Source: an uncultured Paracoccaceae bacterium
GTDB lineage: Bacteria; Pseudomonadota; Alphaproteobacteria; Rhodobacterales; Rhodobacteraceae
DNA: 64,000 bases
NCBI GenBank assembly: GCA_943787785.1
Contig: CALSNT010000010.1
Location: 1 to 64,000, forward strand
Direction of reading: 5' to 3'
The position numbers and the translations under genes are program-made. Below, one piece after another: positions 25,712 to 34,693 of this stretch. The first letter of the stretch is position 1. The number at the start of each line of letters is the position of its first letter. Below the pieces are notes generated by a model. The model had not been told where the DNA came from and did not search any database. It saw only the letters and a list, made by a program, of their open reading frames with translations.

Positions 25712-25990
25712 TTAGAAGTTTCCCCGTGCGGCCTCAGTCAAGATCAGCTTGTCCAGCGTCAGGTCTGATACTGCACGCCTGAGCCGCTGGTTCTCCTTCT
25801 CAAGCTCCTTAAGCCTCTTGAGCTGAACGCGCCCCATCCCGCCGTACAACTTTCGCCATCGATAAAACGTCTGCTGCGTCACGCCGATCTGACGCACCGC
25901 CTCCGCTATCGTCGCGCCCTGTCCCTGCAGCACTTCAACTTGCCGTAGCTTCGATACAATCTCGTCCGGCTTCTCTCGTTTCCCAGCCAT
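25712..25990 (-). CDS. IS3-family transposase OrfA, with a -1 frameshift signal
   Basis: The 92-residue OrfA has a helix-turn-helix (GATIAEAVRQIGVTQQTFYR) and a leucine-zipper segment (LKRLKELEKENQRLRRAVSD). Near its stop, at 25724-25718 on this strand, is the slippery heptamer GGGAAAC in the correct phase. A -1 slip there gives ...GKLLSPSRRRK and joins OrfB, producing the OrfAB transposase. One residue differs from copy B (Asp at position 9 instead of Glu). Confidence 0.93.
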   Translation of the reverse strand: MAGKREKPDEIVSKLRQVEVLQGQGATIAEAVRQIGVTQQTFYRWRKLYGGMGRVQLKRLKELEKENQRLRRAVSDLTLDKLILTEAARGNF

Positions 25991-26057
25991 CGCCGTTCCT
26001 CCAATATACGGGACAAATCTATCCCAGTTGGTGGACCACTTTCAGGGGGCTACTCCA

Positions 26058-26935
26058 GTGGCCTCGTACTTCGGGCCGGGGAATACGAGGTGGTGGTGGC
26101 CGGTCATCAGGGCGTCGATGCCATCAACGGCGGCTAGCGGGACGCTCGCGTTCTCCATTCCGTCGGTATGCGCATCCGCGCCGATGCCTGAGTGGGAGAG
26201 CGCGATGATGATGTCGGCCCCGGCCTCTTTCATCTCGGGCACATAGGCCTGCGCGGTCTCGACGATATCACGGGCGGTGACGTTGCCTTCAAGGTGGCGG
26301 CGGTCCCAGTTCATCACTTGCGGCGGGGTGAAGCCGATGATGCCGAGCTTCAGGGCGTGCTCCTCGCCCGCCCCGTCAGTGACCATCCGGTCGAGGATCA
26401 CGTAGGGTCTGAACAGGGTGGTGTCGTCGCGCGGTGCGGCTCCGGCCTCGGTCGCGACATTGGACAACACCACGGGGAAATCCGCCCCGGCCATGGATTT
26501 CATCAGGAAGTCGAGGCCGTAGTTGAATTCGTGGTTGCCGATGGTGGCGGCGTCAAAACCGACGGTGTTCATTGCTTCGATGATCGGGTGCATGTCGCCT
26601 TCGGACATACCGCGTTCATAGGCGATGTAGTCGCCCATCGGGTTGCCTTGGATCAGGTCGCCATTGTCGAGCAGGACCGAGTTGGTCGCCTCGGCCCGGA
26701 TATCCGCCACATGGGCGGCGGTGCGGGCAAGGCCGACCGTGTCGACGGGTTTGTCGGAGTAATAGTCGTAGGGAAAGACATGCACGTGCAGGTCGGTGGT
26801 CTCCATCAGCCGCAGATGCGCCTGACCGGCGGCGGCGTGGGCCGAAAACGGATGCAGGAACGTAAGCGTGGCGCCTGCGGTTGTGCTGGCGAGGAAGGTG
26901 CGGCGGGTCATAGCGGGGAGCAGGGTGCGGCGCAT
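26058..26935 (-). pseudogene. 5'-nucleotidase / 2',3'-cyclic-nucleotide phosphodiesterase, 3' half lost to IS3
   Basis: ATG 26935 has AGGAG upstream. A twin-arginine signal is visible (TRRTFLASTTAGATLTFLHP). The N-terminal metallophosphatase domain is present: METTDLHVHVFPYDYYSDKP, LLDNGDLIQGNPMGDY (metal ligands), TIGNHEFNYGLDFL, and the distal DALMTGHHHLVFPGP. These enzymes act on periplasmic nucleotides. The family is usually about 600-700 residues. Only about 292 native codons remain before IS3 begins at 26057, so the C-terminal nucleotide-binding domain is missing and the gene is inactive. The lost part is not in the window. Confidence 0.9.
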
Positions 26936-27142
26936 GGGAGACTCCTGAAGAATGAATGGCAGACAGGGAATGCTAACACGGGCGATCCAATGGATTTGCG
27001 ACAATCGGCGATAATATGCCGAAACCCTAGGCGGCGAGCCTGTGCCGGTCAATTCTCCTCTGAGGCGTGCAGTCCTCTGCGGCGTTGCCTTCGCTGGGTG
27101 GTGCTGGCAGGACGGGCGGGTCGGGGACGGAAGGGAACGAGG

Positions 27143-28117
27143 ATGCGACTGGCCGAGACGGTGACCTTTGGCGGTTCCGGTTTGAACCGGGCGGATGAGA
27201 TTCGCGGTGATGCTGGGGCGCTGGAAAAGTTAAGGGCAGATCCGGCGGCGCGGGTGCTGCCGATCTGGCGCGGCAAGCCGTTGTTTTCAGGGACGGACCC
27301 GGTGGAGCCGGGATGGCTGGAACCCGGCCACGCGGTTTTGCGGGAAGGTGGTGCGCCGGTATTTCTGGGCATTGACGACAGCGTTGGCAAGGGAGCGCCT
27401 CGGTTCGCGCAGGACGTCTCCGCATGGGAACCCATAGATCAGGCGGAAGAACAGGACGTGTTTTTCGACCCCACCGAGCAGCGCCATCCCGACCTGCCGA
27501 ATGGAATTCGCTTTGCTGAACTGCGCGGTGCAATGGCGGCGTTGTCGCCGCGCGCCGCCGAGTTGATCGTGACGGCCAAAGCGGTGCTGGGCTGGCATCG
27601 CTCGCATCGATTTTGTGCGCTCTGCGGCGAGCAGAGCGTTATGGCGATGGGCGGTTGGCAGCGCGATTGTAGGTCTTGCGGCGGGCATCATTTCCCGCGC
27701 ACCGACCCGGTGGTCATAATGCTTGTAACGCGCGGCAACAGCCTGCTGATCGGGCGTTCGCCGCATTGGCCCGAGGGGATGTATTCGCTGCTGGCTGGCT
27801 TCGTTGAACCCGGCGAGACGCTGGAGGCGGCGGTGCGTCGCGAAGTGCTTGAGGAAACCGGCGTGACCTGTGGCCCGGTTGGTTATCTGGCGTCGCAACC
27901 CTGGCCATTCCCGTCTTCGCTGATGTTTGGGTGTCACGCGGTGGCGACGAGCGAGGAAATCACGCTCGACCCCGCAGAACTGGAAGATGCGATCTGGGTG
28001 ACACGCGAAGAGATGGCCGAGATTTTTGCAGGTCGGAACCCGAAGATCAGTGCGGCGCGAAAGGGCTCGATTGCGAATTTCCTGATCGGGCATTGGCTTG
28101 CGGATCGGCTGGATTGA
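27143..28117 (+). CDS. nudC: NADH pyrophosphatase (NudC-type Nudix hydrolase)
   Basis: ATG 27143 is preceded by GAACGAGG; the frame is open far upstream, but that part overlaps a gene on the other strand. The 324-residue protein carries the zinc ribbon (FCALCGEQS, CRSCGGHHFPRTDPVVIMLV), the Nudix box in GFVEPGETLEAAVRREVLEE followed by TG, and SQPWPFPSSLMFG, the motif specific to NADH pyrophosphatases. It hydrolyses NAD(H) to AMP and NMN(H), or removes NAD caps from RNA. Confidence 0.95.
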   Translation: MRLAETVTFGGSGLNRADEIRGDAGALEKLRADPAARVLPIWRGKPLFSGTDPVEPGWLEPGHAVLREGGAPVFLGIDDSVGKGAPRFAQDVSAWEPIDQAEEQDVFFDPTEQRHPDLPNGIRFAELRGAMAALSPRAAELIVTAKAVLGWHRSHRFCALCGEQSVMAMGGWQRDCRSCGGHHFPRTDPVVIMLVTRGNSLLIGRSPHWPEGMYSLLAGFVEPGETLEAAVRREVLEETGVTCGPVGYLASQPWPFPSSLMFGCHAVATSEEITLDPAELEDAIWVTREEMAEIFAGRNPKISAARKGSIANFLIGHWLADRLD

Positions 28118-28159
28118 TCGGATGAAGCGTGGCGGCGATCAAAGCGGGTCTCGTGCGGT

Positions 28160-28645
28160 ATGAAGTTTACTTCAGACGAGATGGTGAAAGCGCCGATTGA
28201 CCATGTCTTTCGTGCTTGCACCGATTTTGAGACATTCGCGCGGCTGGGTCGGACTCGTGGTGCGCGGGTGGCGCGCACCGATGATCTAGGCGCACCGGGG
28301 CCGGGGATGACTTGGGATCTTGCGTTTCGTCTGCGGGGGCGTGCGCGCGAAGTCGAGGTGAGGATGCGTCGGTTCGATCGGCCATCCGGGTTTGTCGCCG
28401 ATTCACTGAGCGGTGGGCTTGAGGCCGTGATCTCACTGAAACTAACCGAAATCCCGCCGGGTGGTACGCGGATGGTATCGACGATCAATATACAGGCGCG
28501 GTCATTGCCGGGCCGCATCATTATGCAATCGCTGAGGTTAGTGCGCGGCAGGGTAAGACGACGGATCGCGATGCGTGCAGAGGCGTTTGCGCGCCGGATC
28601 GAGATCGATTGGCGACGCAAGCTGATCCGGCGCGGGGCGGGGTGA
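28160..28645 (+). CDS. SRPBCC (START-like) superfamily protein
   Basis: The 161-residue protein starts MKFTSDEMVKAPIDHVFRAC, the usual first strand and helix of polyketide-cyclase-like START domains. The central strands (VEVRMRRFDRPSGFVADS, EAVISLKLTEIPPGGTRMVS) support the fold. The C-terminal helix is unusually Arg-rich (RGRVRRRIAMRAEAFARRIE). Such proteins bind hydrophobic ligands; the ligand is unknown. Confidence 0.8.
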   Translation: MKFTSDEMVKAPIDHVFRACTDFETFARLGRTRGARVARTDDLGAPGPGMTWDLAFRLRGRAREVEVRMRRFDRPSGFVADSLSGGLEAVISLKLTEIPPGGTRMVSTINIQARSLPGRIIMQSLRLVRGRVRRRIAMRAEAFARRIEIDWRRKLIRRGAG

Positions 28646-28853
28646 AGCTCCGGTTCTGCAGCCGCTTTTGCTGAACAGGACTGAGCATAGGTCTACCCGG
28701 GAACCCTCAAAACCGGCCGTCTGTTCGCCAAAACCATCCCGGGGAGGTCTGGAGGGGCTGGCCCCTCCGACCCCCAGAGCTCCGCGCATTCGGCCTGGAC
28801 CCGACGGATTTGATGTCCGGCGGTCGCGCTCCAGTGTCCGCCCTCGCGTTGCG

Positions 28854-29693
28854 TCAGGGTCGCTTGCTGTCCGGGTCCGCCGGGTAGACACCCAGAATAT
28901 GCAGATGGTCGGTGAAATAGGCCAATTCTTCCATTGCCAGAGCGACATTGGGATCATCGGGGTGGCCTTCGATATCGGCATAGAATTGCGTCGCGGTGAA
29001 CTGGCCGCCGACCATGTAGCTTTCCAGCTTGGTCATGTTGACGCCGTTTGTCGCAAATCCGCCCATGGCTTTATAAAGCGCGGCAGGGATGTTGCGTACG
29101 CGGAATACGAAGCTGGTGATCATCTTGCCGTCGCCGCGCCGCGTTGTGTCCAGATGTGGCGACATCAGCAGGAAGCGGGTGGTGTTGTTGTCGAGGTCTT
29201 CGATATGGCGTGCCACGACGTCGAGGCCATAAATCTCGCCCGCCAGTTCCGAGGCGAGGGCGGCCTGTGCCGGATCACCGATCTCGGCCACGTGTTGGGC
29301 TGACCCTGCTGTGTCTGCGCCGGTGACGGGGCGGATGTTGTGTTCGGTCAGGAATTTGCGGCATTGGCCCAATAATACGGTATGGCTCATCGCCGAGGTG
29401 ATCGCGTTCAACGGCGTTCCGGGAATCGCCAATAAGTTGATATGGACACGCACGAAGGCCTCGTCGACGATGTGCAATCCGCTTTCGGGCAACAATGTAT
29501 GGACGTCAGCCACCCGGCCATAGGTGGAGTTTTCCACCGCCAGCATCGCCAATTCGGCATCACCATTGCGCACGGCGGCGACGGAATCCTGGAACGTCTG
29601 GCAAGGCATCGGCTCCATATCGGGGCGGGCCTGAGCGCAGGCCTGATGGCCATAGGCACCAAGCTCACCCTGGAATGCGATACGTCCGGTCAT
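28854..29693 (-). CDS. pheA: Prephenate dehydratase
   Basis: The enzyme converts prephenate to phenylpyruvate in phenylalanine synthesis. ATG 29693 follows GGAAC. In the 279-residue protein the periplasmic-binding-like catalytic domain includes RIAFQGELGAYGHQACAQAR, ENSTYGRVADVHTLLPES and the NNTTRFLLMSP motif, whose Thr is catalytic. The C-terminal ACT domain (SFVFRVRNIPAALYKAMGGF, NMTKLESYMVGGQFTATQFY) contains the regulatory GALV/ESRP-like segments, so feedback by phenylalanine is likely. There is no chorismate mutase domain. Confidence 0.96.
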   Translation of the reverse strand: MTGRIAFQGELGAYGHQACAQARPDMEPMPCQTFQDSVAAVRNGDAELAMLAVENSTYGRVADVHTLLPESGLHIVDEAFVRVHINLLAIPGTPLNAITSAMSHTVLLGQCRKFLTEHNIRPVTGADTAGSAQHVAEIGDPAQAALASELAGEIYGLDVVARHIEDLDNNTTRFLLMSPHLDTTRRGDGKMITSFVFRVRNIPAALYKAMGGFATNGVNMTKLESYMVGGQFTATQFYADIEGHPDDPNVALAMEELAYFTDHLHILGVYPADPDSKRP

Positions 29694-29809
29694 GGTCCGT
29701 TCCTTCGTCAGTCGCGCACAGGGGCGTTTCGTCGCGCCTAACAGCGCTTGAAAGCCCCTGCCGGAAACGGATAGATAGCCGCGAAGACAAGGACAAGGCG
29801 GAACCCGAC

Positions 29810-30346
29810 ATGTTCGACACGATGACCCTGACCAAAGTAGCCGCCGGTTTGTGTGGCGCGTTTCTGGTGTTCCTGTTGGGAAACTGGGCTGCCGAGACAA
29901 TGTATCACGTCGGAGCAGAGGGTCACGGCGATGGCCACGGCGGGGAGGCCGCGCAGGCCTATACGATCGAAGTTGCAAGCGTTGAGACAGCAGATACCGG
30001 TGATGCGACAGATGTGCCGGAGGTTGATTTCGCAGCGCTCGTCGCTGCAGCCGATGTTGCAAGTGGCGAAAAAGTTTTCGGCAAGTGCAAGTCCTGCCAC
30101 AAAGAGCCGGGCGCAAAAGGCACCGGGCCAACGCTGAACGGCGTGGTCGGGCGTGACATCGCCTCGGTTGGTGATTATGGGTACTCGGACGCTCTAATCG
30201 GTCTGCCGGGTGACTGGGAGCCTGCGGCATTGAACCTGTTTCTGGAAGCGCCCAAGACCTACGCGCCGGGCACCAAAATGAACATCGCGGTCCGAAAGCT
30301 GGATGAGCGCGCCGATCTGGTTGCCTACCTCGCCACGCTCAACTGA
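29810..30346 (+). CDS. Membrane-anchored c-type cytochrome
   Basis: ATG 29810 begins a 178-residue protein with one N-terminal helix (LTKVAAGLCGAFLVFLLGNW) that serves as membrane anchor, a His/Gly/acid-rich linker and a class I cytochrome c domain. Haem binding is by FGKCKSCHKEPGAKGTGP, and the distal Met lies in APGTKMNIAV. It resembles cytochrome c552/cy-type electron shuttles of Rhodobacterales, which carry electrons from the bc1 complex to oxidases. It is divergent from pheA and followed by a strong terminator. Confidence 0.93.
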   Translation: MFDTMTLTKVAAGLCGAFLVFLLGNWAAETMYHVGAEGHGDGHGGEAAQAYTIEVASVETADTGDATDVPEVDFAALVAAADVASGEKVFGKCKSCHKEPGAKGTGPTLNGVVGRDIASVGDYGYSDALIGLPGDWEPAALNLFLEAPKTYAPGTKMNIAVRKLDERADLVAYLATLN

Positions 30347-30375
30347 GCGGGCGACCATCCAACGCCTAATCCAGA

Positions 30376-30401
30376 GCCGTCCGGTCCACGGGCGGCTTTT
30401 T
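30376..30401 (+). terminator. Rho-independent terminator after the cytochrome c gene
   Basis: GCCGTCC (30376-30382) pairs with GGGCGGC (30390-30396), including one G-T pair, around a 7-nt loop. TTTTT follows. Confidence 0.88.
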
Positions 30402-30548
30402 CGTTGCGCGACGCACATCCCCAAAGCGCGGTTCGATCACCAATTCTCACGGATTCTCAACTTGAGCGTTCGACTTTGTAAAAATTGGCGTAAGTTGCCC
30501 ACGTAACGCTATGTACGCTTCACAGGTTGTTGACGGAGGATTCTGCCC

Positions 30549-32417
30549 ATGACGCTTTTCGCCCCACGCCAGATTGCACTGGCCACGCTGATTGCCACGT
30601 TGCCCGCAAGTGCGATGGCCGAAAGTCACGGTGTCACCGTCAGCCATGGGTACACGAATTTCGGAGAGCTCAAGTATCCCGCCGATTTCACGCATCTGAA
30701 TTATGTGAACCCGGACGCCCTGAAGGGCGGACAATTATCACTGTGGGCGCAGGGCAATTTCGACAGCTTCAACCAGTACACGCGCAAAGGCGTGCCGGTG
30801 GCGAACAACGAGGTCATGTATGAAGACCTGATGATCGCGTTTGCCGACGATCCTTATGGGTATTACTGCAACCTGTGCTCAACAGTGGAGTATCCTGAAG
30901 GGCTGGACTGGGTCGTCATCAACCTGCGCGAGGATGTGACGTTCTCGGATGGCACTCCGATGACCGCCGAGGACCTGAAATTCACCATCGACTTGTTTCT
31001 GGAGCAGGGCATCACGGAATTCCGCAACATCATTGACGGGTTTTTCAAATCCATCGAGGTGACGGGTACGCACCAGATGCGGTTCGAGTTTAACGAAAAC
31101 GCGCCGTTGCGCGACCGGATGGGGCTGGTCGGGCTGTGGAACCCGTTCTCGAAAAAATGGTTTGAGGAGACGGGCGCGCGGCTGGACGAAAGTGCCTCGG
31201 TCCCGTTCATGGGGACAGGTCCATATGTGGTCGGCGACGTCGATATGGGACGCTCGATCACCTACGCCAAGAATCCAGACTGGTGGGGCAAGGATTTGCC
31301 AATCAACAAGGGTCGGTTCAATTTTGACGAGATTCGGATCGAGTATTTTGCCGACTCAGCGGCAGCATTCCAGGCATTTACGGCGGGCGAGTATCTTTTC
31401 CGGATCGAGTCATCCTCGAAAGACTGGGCGACGGGGTATAATTTTCCGGCACTGGAAGACGGCCATGTGATTCAGGAAACCCTGCCGGATGGCAATATCA
31501 GTGCGGCTGCCGGGTTCATTTTCAACTTGCGGCGTGAGCGGTGGCAAAACCCACGGGTGCGCGAGGCTGTGACGCAGCTGTTCAACTTCGAATGGTCGAA
31601 CGAGAGCTTGTTTTACGGTCTCTATCAGCGACCCTATTCGTTCTGGGGCAACTCGGACCTGGCCGCAGTCGGCGTGCCAGAGGGCGACGAGGCGGCTTTG
31701 TTGCAAGGGCTGGTTGATGACGGGCTGCTGGATGCCTCGATCCTGACGGATGAGGCCTGGTTGCCGCCAGTGAACGACGCCGCGAAGAACAACCCGTCGC
31801 GGTCTGTATTGCGCAACGCCAACCGGCTGTTGGATGGCGAAGGTTGGGTGGTCGGCGATGATGGTCTACGCCGGAACGCCGCTGGAGAGACCCTCGATCT
31901 GGTCATCATCCAGCGCAGCCCGCTGTTTGACCGGATCGTGAATCCCTTCGTCGAGAACCTGCGGCTGGCGGGGATCAATGCCTCGCTGGAGCGGATCGAC
32001 ACGGCGCAGTATGTCGAACGGCGTCGTCGCGGCGACTGGGACCTGACGAACCAAAATCCGGGGCAGGGGTTTGAGCCGAGCTTGGGTCTGAAGCAGTGGT
32101 TCCATTCGTCCACAGCCGAAGATTCCAGCCGAAACCTGATGGCGCTGGAAGACCCGGCGATTGATCGGCTGATTGATGTGGTGATCGACGCAGACTCACT
32201 GGAAGACATGAAAACCGGAACGCGGGCACTTGATCGTGTGCTGCGCGCCCATGGCTTCTGGTTGCCACAGTGGGAAAATACCTCGCATTGGGTCGCTTAC
32301 TGGGATCAGTACCGTCACCCTGATGAACTGCCGCCGCTGGCGCTGGGGGTGATTGATTTCTGGTGGTACGATGCCGAGGCTGCGCAAGCTCTGCGCGATT
32401 CCGGTGCGCTGCGTTAA
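30549..32417 (+). CDS. yejA: Peptide ABC transporter substrate-binding protein, YejA-like
   Basis: ATG 30549 follows GGAGG. The 622-residue protein has a signal peptide ending near SAMAE. It belongs to solute-binding family 5: YPADFTHLNYVNPDALKGGQ, DDPYGYYCNLCSTVEYPEGL, VTFSDGTPMTAEDLKFTIDL and the C-terminal EDSSRNLMALEDPAIDRLID and VAYWDQYRHPDELPPLALGV are typical of YejA. It binds oligopeptides (microcin C-type compounds in E. coli) in the periplasm. It is the first gene of a four-gene operon. Confidence 0.93.
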   Translation: MTLFAPRQIALATLIATLPASAMAESHGVTVSHGYTNFGELKYPADFTHLNYVNPDALKGGQLSLWAQGNFDSFNQYTRKGVPVANNEVMYEDLMIAFADDPYGYYCNLCSTVEYPEGLDWVVINLREDVTFSDGTPMTAEDLKFTIDLFLEQGITEFRNIIDGFFKSIEVTGTHQMRFEFNENAPLRDRMGLVGLWNPFSKKWFEETGARLDESASVPFMGTGPYVVGDVDMGRSITYAKNPDWWGKDLPINKGRFNFDEIRIEYFADSAAAFQAFTAGEYLFRIESSSKDWATGYNFPALEDGHVIQETLPDGNISAAAGFIFNLRRERWQNPRVREAVTQLFNFEWSNESLFYGLYQRPYSFWGNSDLAAVGVPEGDEAALLQGLVDDGLLDASILTDEAWLPPVNDAAKNNPSRSVLRNANRLLDGEGWVVGDDGLRRNAAGETLDLVIIQRSPLFDRIVNPFVENLRLAGINASLERIDTAQYVERRRRGDWDLTNQNPGQGFEPSLGLKQWFHSSTAEDSSRNLMALEDPAIDRLIDVVIDADSLEDMKTGTRALDRVLRAHGFWLPQWENTSHWVAYWDQYRHPDELPPLALGVIDFWWYDAEAAQALRDSGALR

Positions 32418-32427
32418 AGCCTGAGCG

Positions 32428-33522
32428 ATGGGCGCCTATATCCTCAGACGGTTGTTGCTGATCATTCCCACTTTGCTGGGGATTATGATCATCAACTTTA
32501 CCCTGACCCAGTTCGTACCCGGCGGGCCGATCGAACAGATCCTGGCCCAGATGGAGGGGCAGGGCGATGTGTTCGAGGGGATATCAGGCGGCGGGTCCGA
32601 AGTGATAGAAAGCCAGGCGGGCGAAGGCGCGGATGCCAGCGGCTATGTCGGCGCCCGCGGCCTGCCGAAGGACTTCATTGAGGAACTGGAGCGCGAGTTT
32701 GGCCTCGACAAGCCACCGCTCGAGCAATTCCTTCATATGATGGGGAGGTACTTTCGGTTCGATTTCGGCGAAAGCTATTTTCGTTCCGTCGGTGTGCTGG
32801 ACCTCGTGTGGGAGAAGATGCCGGTGTCGATCACTCTGGGTCTCTGGTCCACGGTCATTGCCTATCTGGTGTCGATTCCGCTGGGGATCAGAAAAGCAGT
32901 GCGCGACGGATCGTCATTCGATACCTGGACCAGTGGGCTGATCATTGTCGCCTATGCAATCCCCGGATTTCTGTTCGCAATTCTGTTGCTGGTGCTGTTC
33001 GCGGGCGGGTCATTCTGGCAGATATTCCCTCTGAGGGGGCTGACATCGGACAATTTTGAGGACCTGACACTGATCGGCAAGGTTCTGGATTATTTATGGC
33101 ACATCACGCTGCCGGTCGTGGCCTCGACGATTTCTGCGTTTGCGACGTTGACGTTACTGACGAAAAACTCGTTTCTGGATGAAATCCGGAAGCAATATGT
33201 GGTGACCGCGCGGGCCAAGGGGCTGGCAGAGAGCCGGGTGCTCTATGGTCATGTGTTCCGCAATGCGATGCTGATCGTGATTGCCGGGTTCCCGTCAGTC
33301 TTCATCGGGATTTTCTTTGGTGGGTCGCTGATTATCGAGACGATCTTCTCGCTGGACGGGCTTGGTCGGTTGGGGTTCGAGGCGGCAGTGGCGCGCGATT
33401 ATCCGGTGATCTTCGGCACGCTGTTCTTCTTCGGCCTGATCGGGCTTGTGGTCGGGATCCTCAGCGACCTGATGTATGTATTCGTCGACCCGCGCATCGA
33501 CTTTGAAACGCGGGAGGGCTGA
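32428..33522 (+). CDS. yejB: Peptide ABC transporter permease, YejB-like
   Basis: The 364-residue inner-membrane permease begins with the DppB-type first helix ([20 protein letters not shown], followed by TQFVPGGP). A long periplasmic insertion rich in Gly/Glu follows, as in YejB. The EAA loop is near [40 protein letters not shown] is the C-terminal signature of the family. It starts 10 bp after yejA and ends 4 bp before yejE. Confidence 0.94.
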   Translation: MGAYILRRLLLIIPTLLGIMIINFTLTQFVPGGPIEQILAQMEGQGDVFEGISGGGSEVIESQAGEGADASGYVGARGLPKDFIEELEREFGLDKPPLEQFLHMMGRYFRFDFGESYFRSVGVLDLVWEKMPVSITLGLWSTVIAYLVSIPLGIRKAVRDGSSFDTWTSGLIIVAYAIPGFLFAILLLVLFAGGSFWQIFPLRGLTSDNFEDLTLIGKVLDYLWHITLPVVASTISAFATLTLLTKNSFLDEIRKQYVVTARAKGLAESRVLYGHVFRNAMLIVIAGFPSVFIGIFFGGSLIIETIFSLDGLGRLGFEAAVARDYPVIFGTLFFFGLIGLVVGILSDLMYVFVDPRIDFETREG

Positions 33523-33526
33523 GCGG

Positions 33527-34693
33527 ATGGCCATGCCCGATATCGCCGAAACGCCCGCCGAGGTGATCGTTCCAGAAAAGCGCCGGATGTGGTTGTCGCC
33601 GCTGAACCAGCGCCGCTGGCGCAATTTCCGGCGAAATGGCCGCGCCTTCTGGTCGCTGATCATCTTTATGGTGATCTTCACGCTCAGCCTGTTTGCGGAG
33701 TTTCTGGCCAACGACAAACCGATCCTCGTCAGCTATCGCGGCGAGCTGCATATGCCGATCTTCAGCTTCTACCCGGAAACCGCCTTCGGCGGCGATTTCA
33801 AGACCGAGGCGGTTTACGGTGATCCGGAAGTGCAATGCCTGATCAAGTCAGGTGGGCTCGAGACATGTTTTGATGACCCGGACGGTGTGATTGCGCAGGC
33901 CGCGACCGGCACCGTGGATGGTGAGGTGATCGAAGGCGGCTGGATGATCTGGCCGCCGATCCCCTATGATTTCCAGACCATTGTCGACAAGCCGGGCGTC
34001 GCGCCGGGGCCGCCTGACAGCCAGAACTGGCTGGGCACGGATGACACCAAGCGGGATGTAGCGGCGCGGGTGCTTTATGGATTCCGCCTGTCGATCCTGT
34101 TCACGCTGATCGTGACGGGAATTGCCTCGGTCGTCGGCATCATTGCCGGGGCGATCCAAGGTTATTTCGGCGGCTGGGTCGATCTGATCTTCCAGCGAAT
34201 CCTTGAGATCTGGAATTCGACGCCGTCGCTGTTCGTTATCATCATCCTGTTCGCCATTCTGGGGCGCAGTTTCTGGCTGCTGGTGTTCATCACCGTGCTT
34301 TTCGGCTGGCCTGCACTCGTCGGCGTGGTGCGGGCCGAATTCCTGCGGGCGCGCAATTTCGAATACGTCCGCGCAGCCCGCGCGCTGGGGGTATCGAACC
34401 GCACGATCATGTTTCGGCACATGCTGCCGAACGCGATGGTCGCCACAGTGACGTTCCTGCCCTTCATCATCACTGGCACGATCTCGACCTTGGCGGGGCT
34501 GGATTTCCTCGGCTTCGGGTTGCCATCCTCGGCCCCATCACTGGGAGAGCTGACGTTGCAGGCGAAACAGAACCTGCAGGCCCCGTGGCTGGGTTTCACG
34601 GCGTTCTTCACTTTTGCCATCATGCTGAGCTTGCTGGTCTTCATCTTCGAAGGCGTGCGCGATGCGTTTGACCCACGAAAGACATTTCAATGA
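33527..34693 (+). CDS. yejE: Peptide ABC transporter permease, YejE-like
   Basis: ATG 33527 was chosen because it lies just after yejB and directly precedes the conserved N-terminus (SPLNQRRWRNFRRNGRAFWS). The 388-residue protein has an extended periplasmic region after its first helix, then the permease core with EAA loop YVRAARALGVSNRTIMFRHM and the characteristic SSAPSLGELTLQAKQNLQAP. It pairs with YejB to form the channel. Its stop overlaps the ATPase start (ATGA). Confidence 0.93.
   Translation: MAMPDIAETPAEVIVPEKRRMWLSPLNQRRWRNFRRNGRAFWSLIIFMVIFTLSLFAEFLANDKPILVSYRGELHMPIFSFYPETAFGGDFKTEAVYGDPEVQCLIKSGGLETCFDDPDGVIAQAATGTVDGEVIEGGWMIWPPIPYDFQTIVDKPGVAPGPPDSQNWLGTDDTKRDVAARVLYGFRLSILFTLIVTGIASVVGIIAGAIQGYFGGWVDLIFQRILEIWNSTPSLFVIIILFAILGRSFWLLVFITVLFGWPALVGVVRAEFLRARNFEYVRAARALGVSNRTIMFRHMLPNAMVATVTFLPFIITGTISTLAGLDFLGFGLPSSAPSLGELTLQAKQNLQAPWLGFTAFFTFAIMLSLLVFIFEGVRDAFDPRKTFQ

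Larger units (their letters stand above)
24830..26057 (-). mobile_element. IS3-family insertion sequence, copy A (1228 bp)
   Basis: Ends were defined by comparison with copy B at 53299-54526, which is in the opposite orientation. The outer end of the orfA side reads TGGAGTAGCCCCCTGAAAG and the other end reads TGGCGTGCCCCCATCGTG; both continue to GTGGTCC, forming imperfect inverted repeats. The flanks (CGT at left, GTG at right) show no 3-4 bp target duplication. One side cuts a nucleotidase gene, the other lies just upstream of the coiled-coil gene. Confidence 0.92.

Noticed and set aside
26192-27142. Long upstream extension of the nudC frame (more than 300 codons)
   Set aside because: It lies antisense to the nucleotidase gene; the NudC family begins at 27143, and the extension has no recognisable protein features.
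29694-30230. Minus-strand extension of the pheA frame upstream of 29693
   Set aside because: It is the antisense of the cytochrome c gene; prephenate dehydratase starts at MTGRIAFQGE with a ribosome site.
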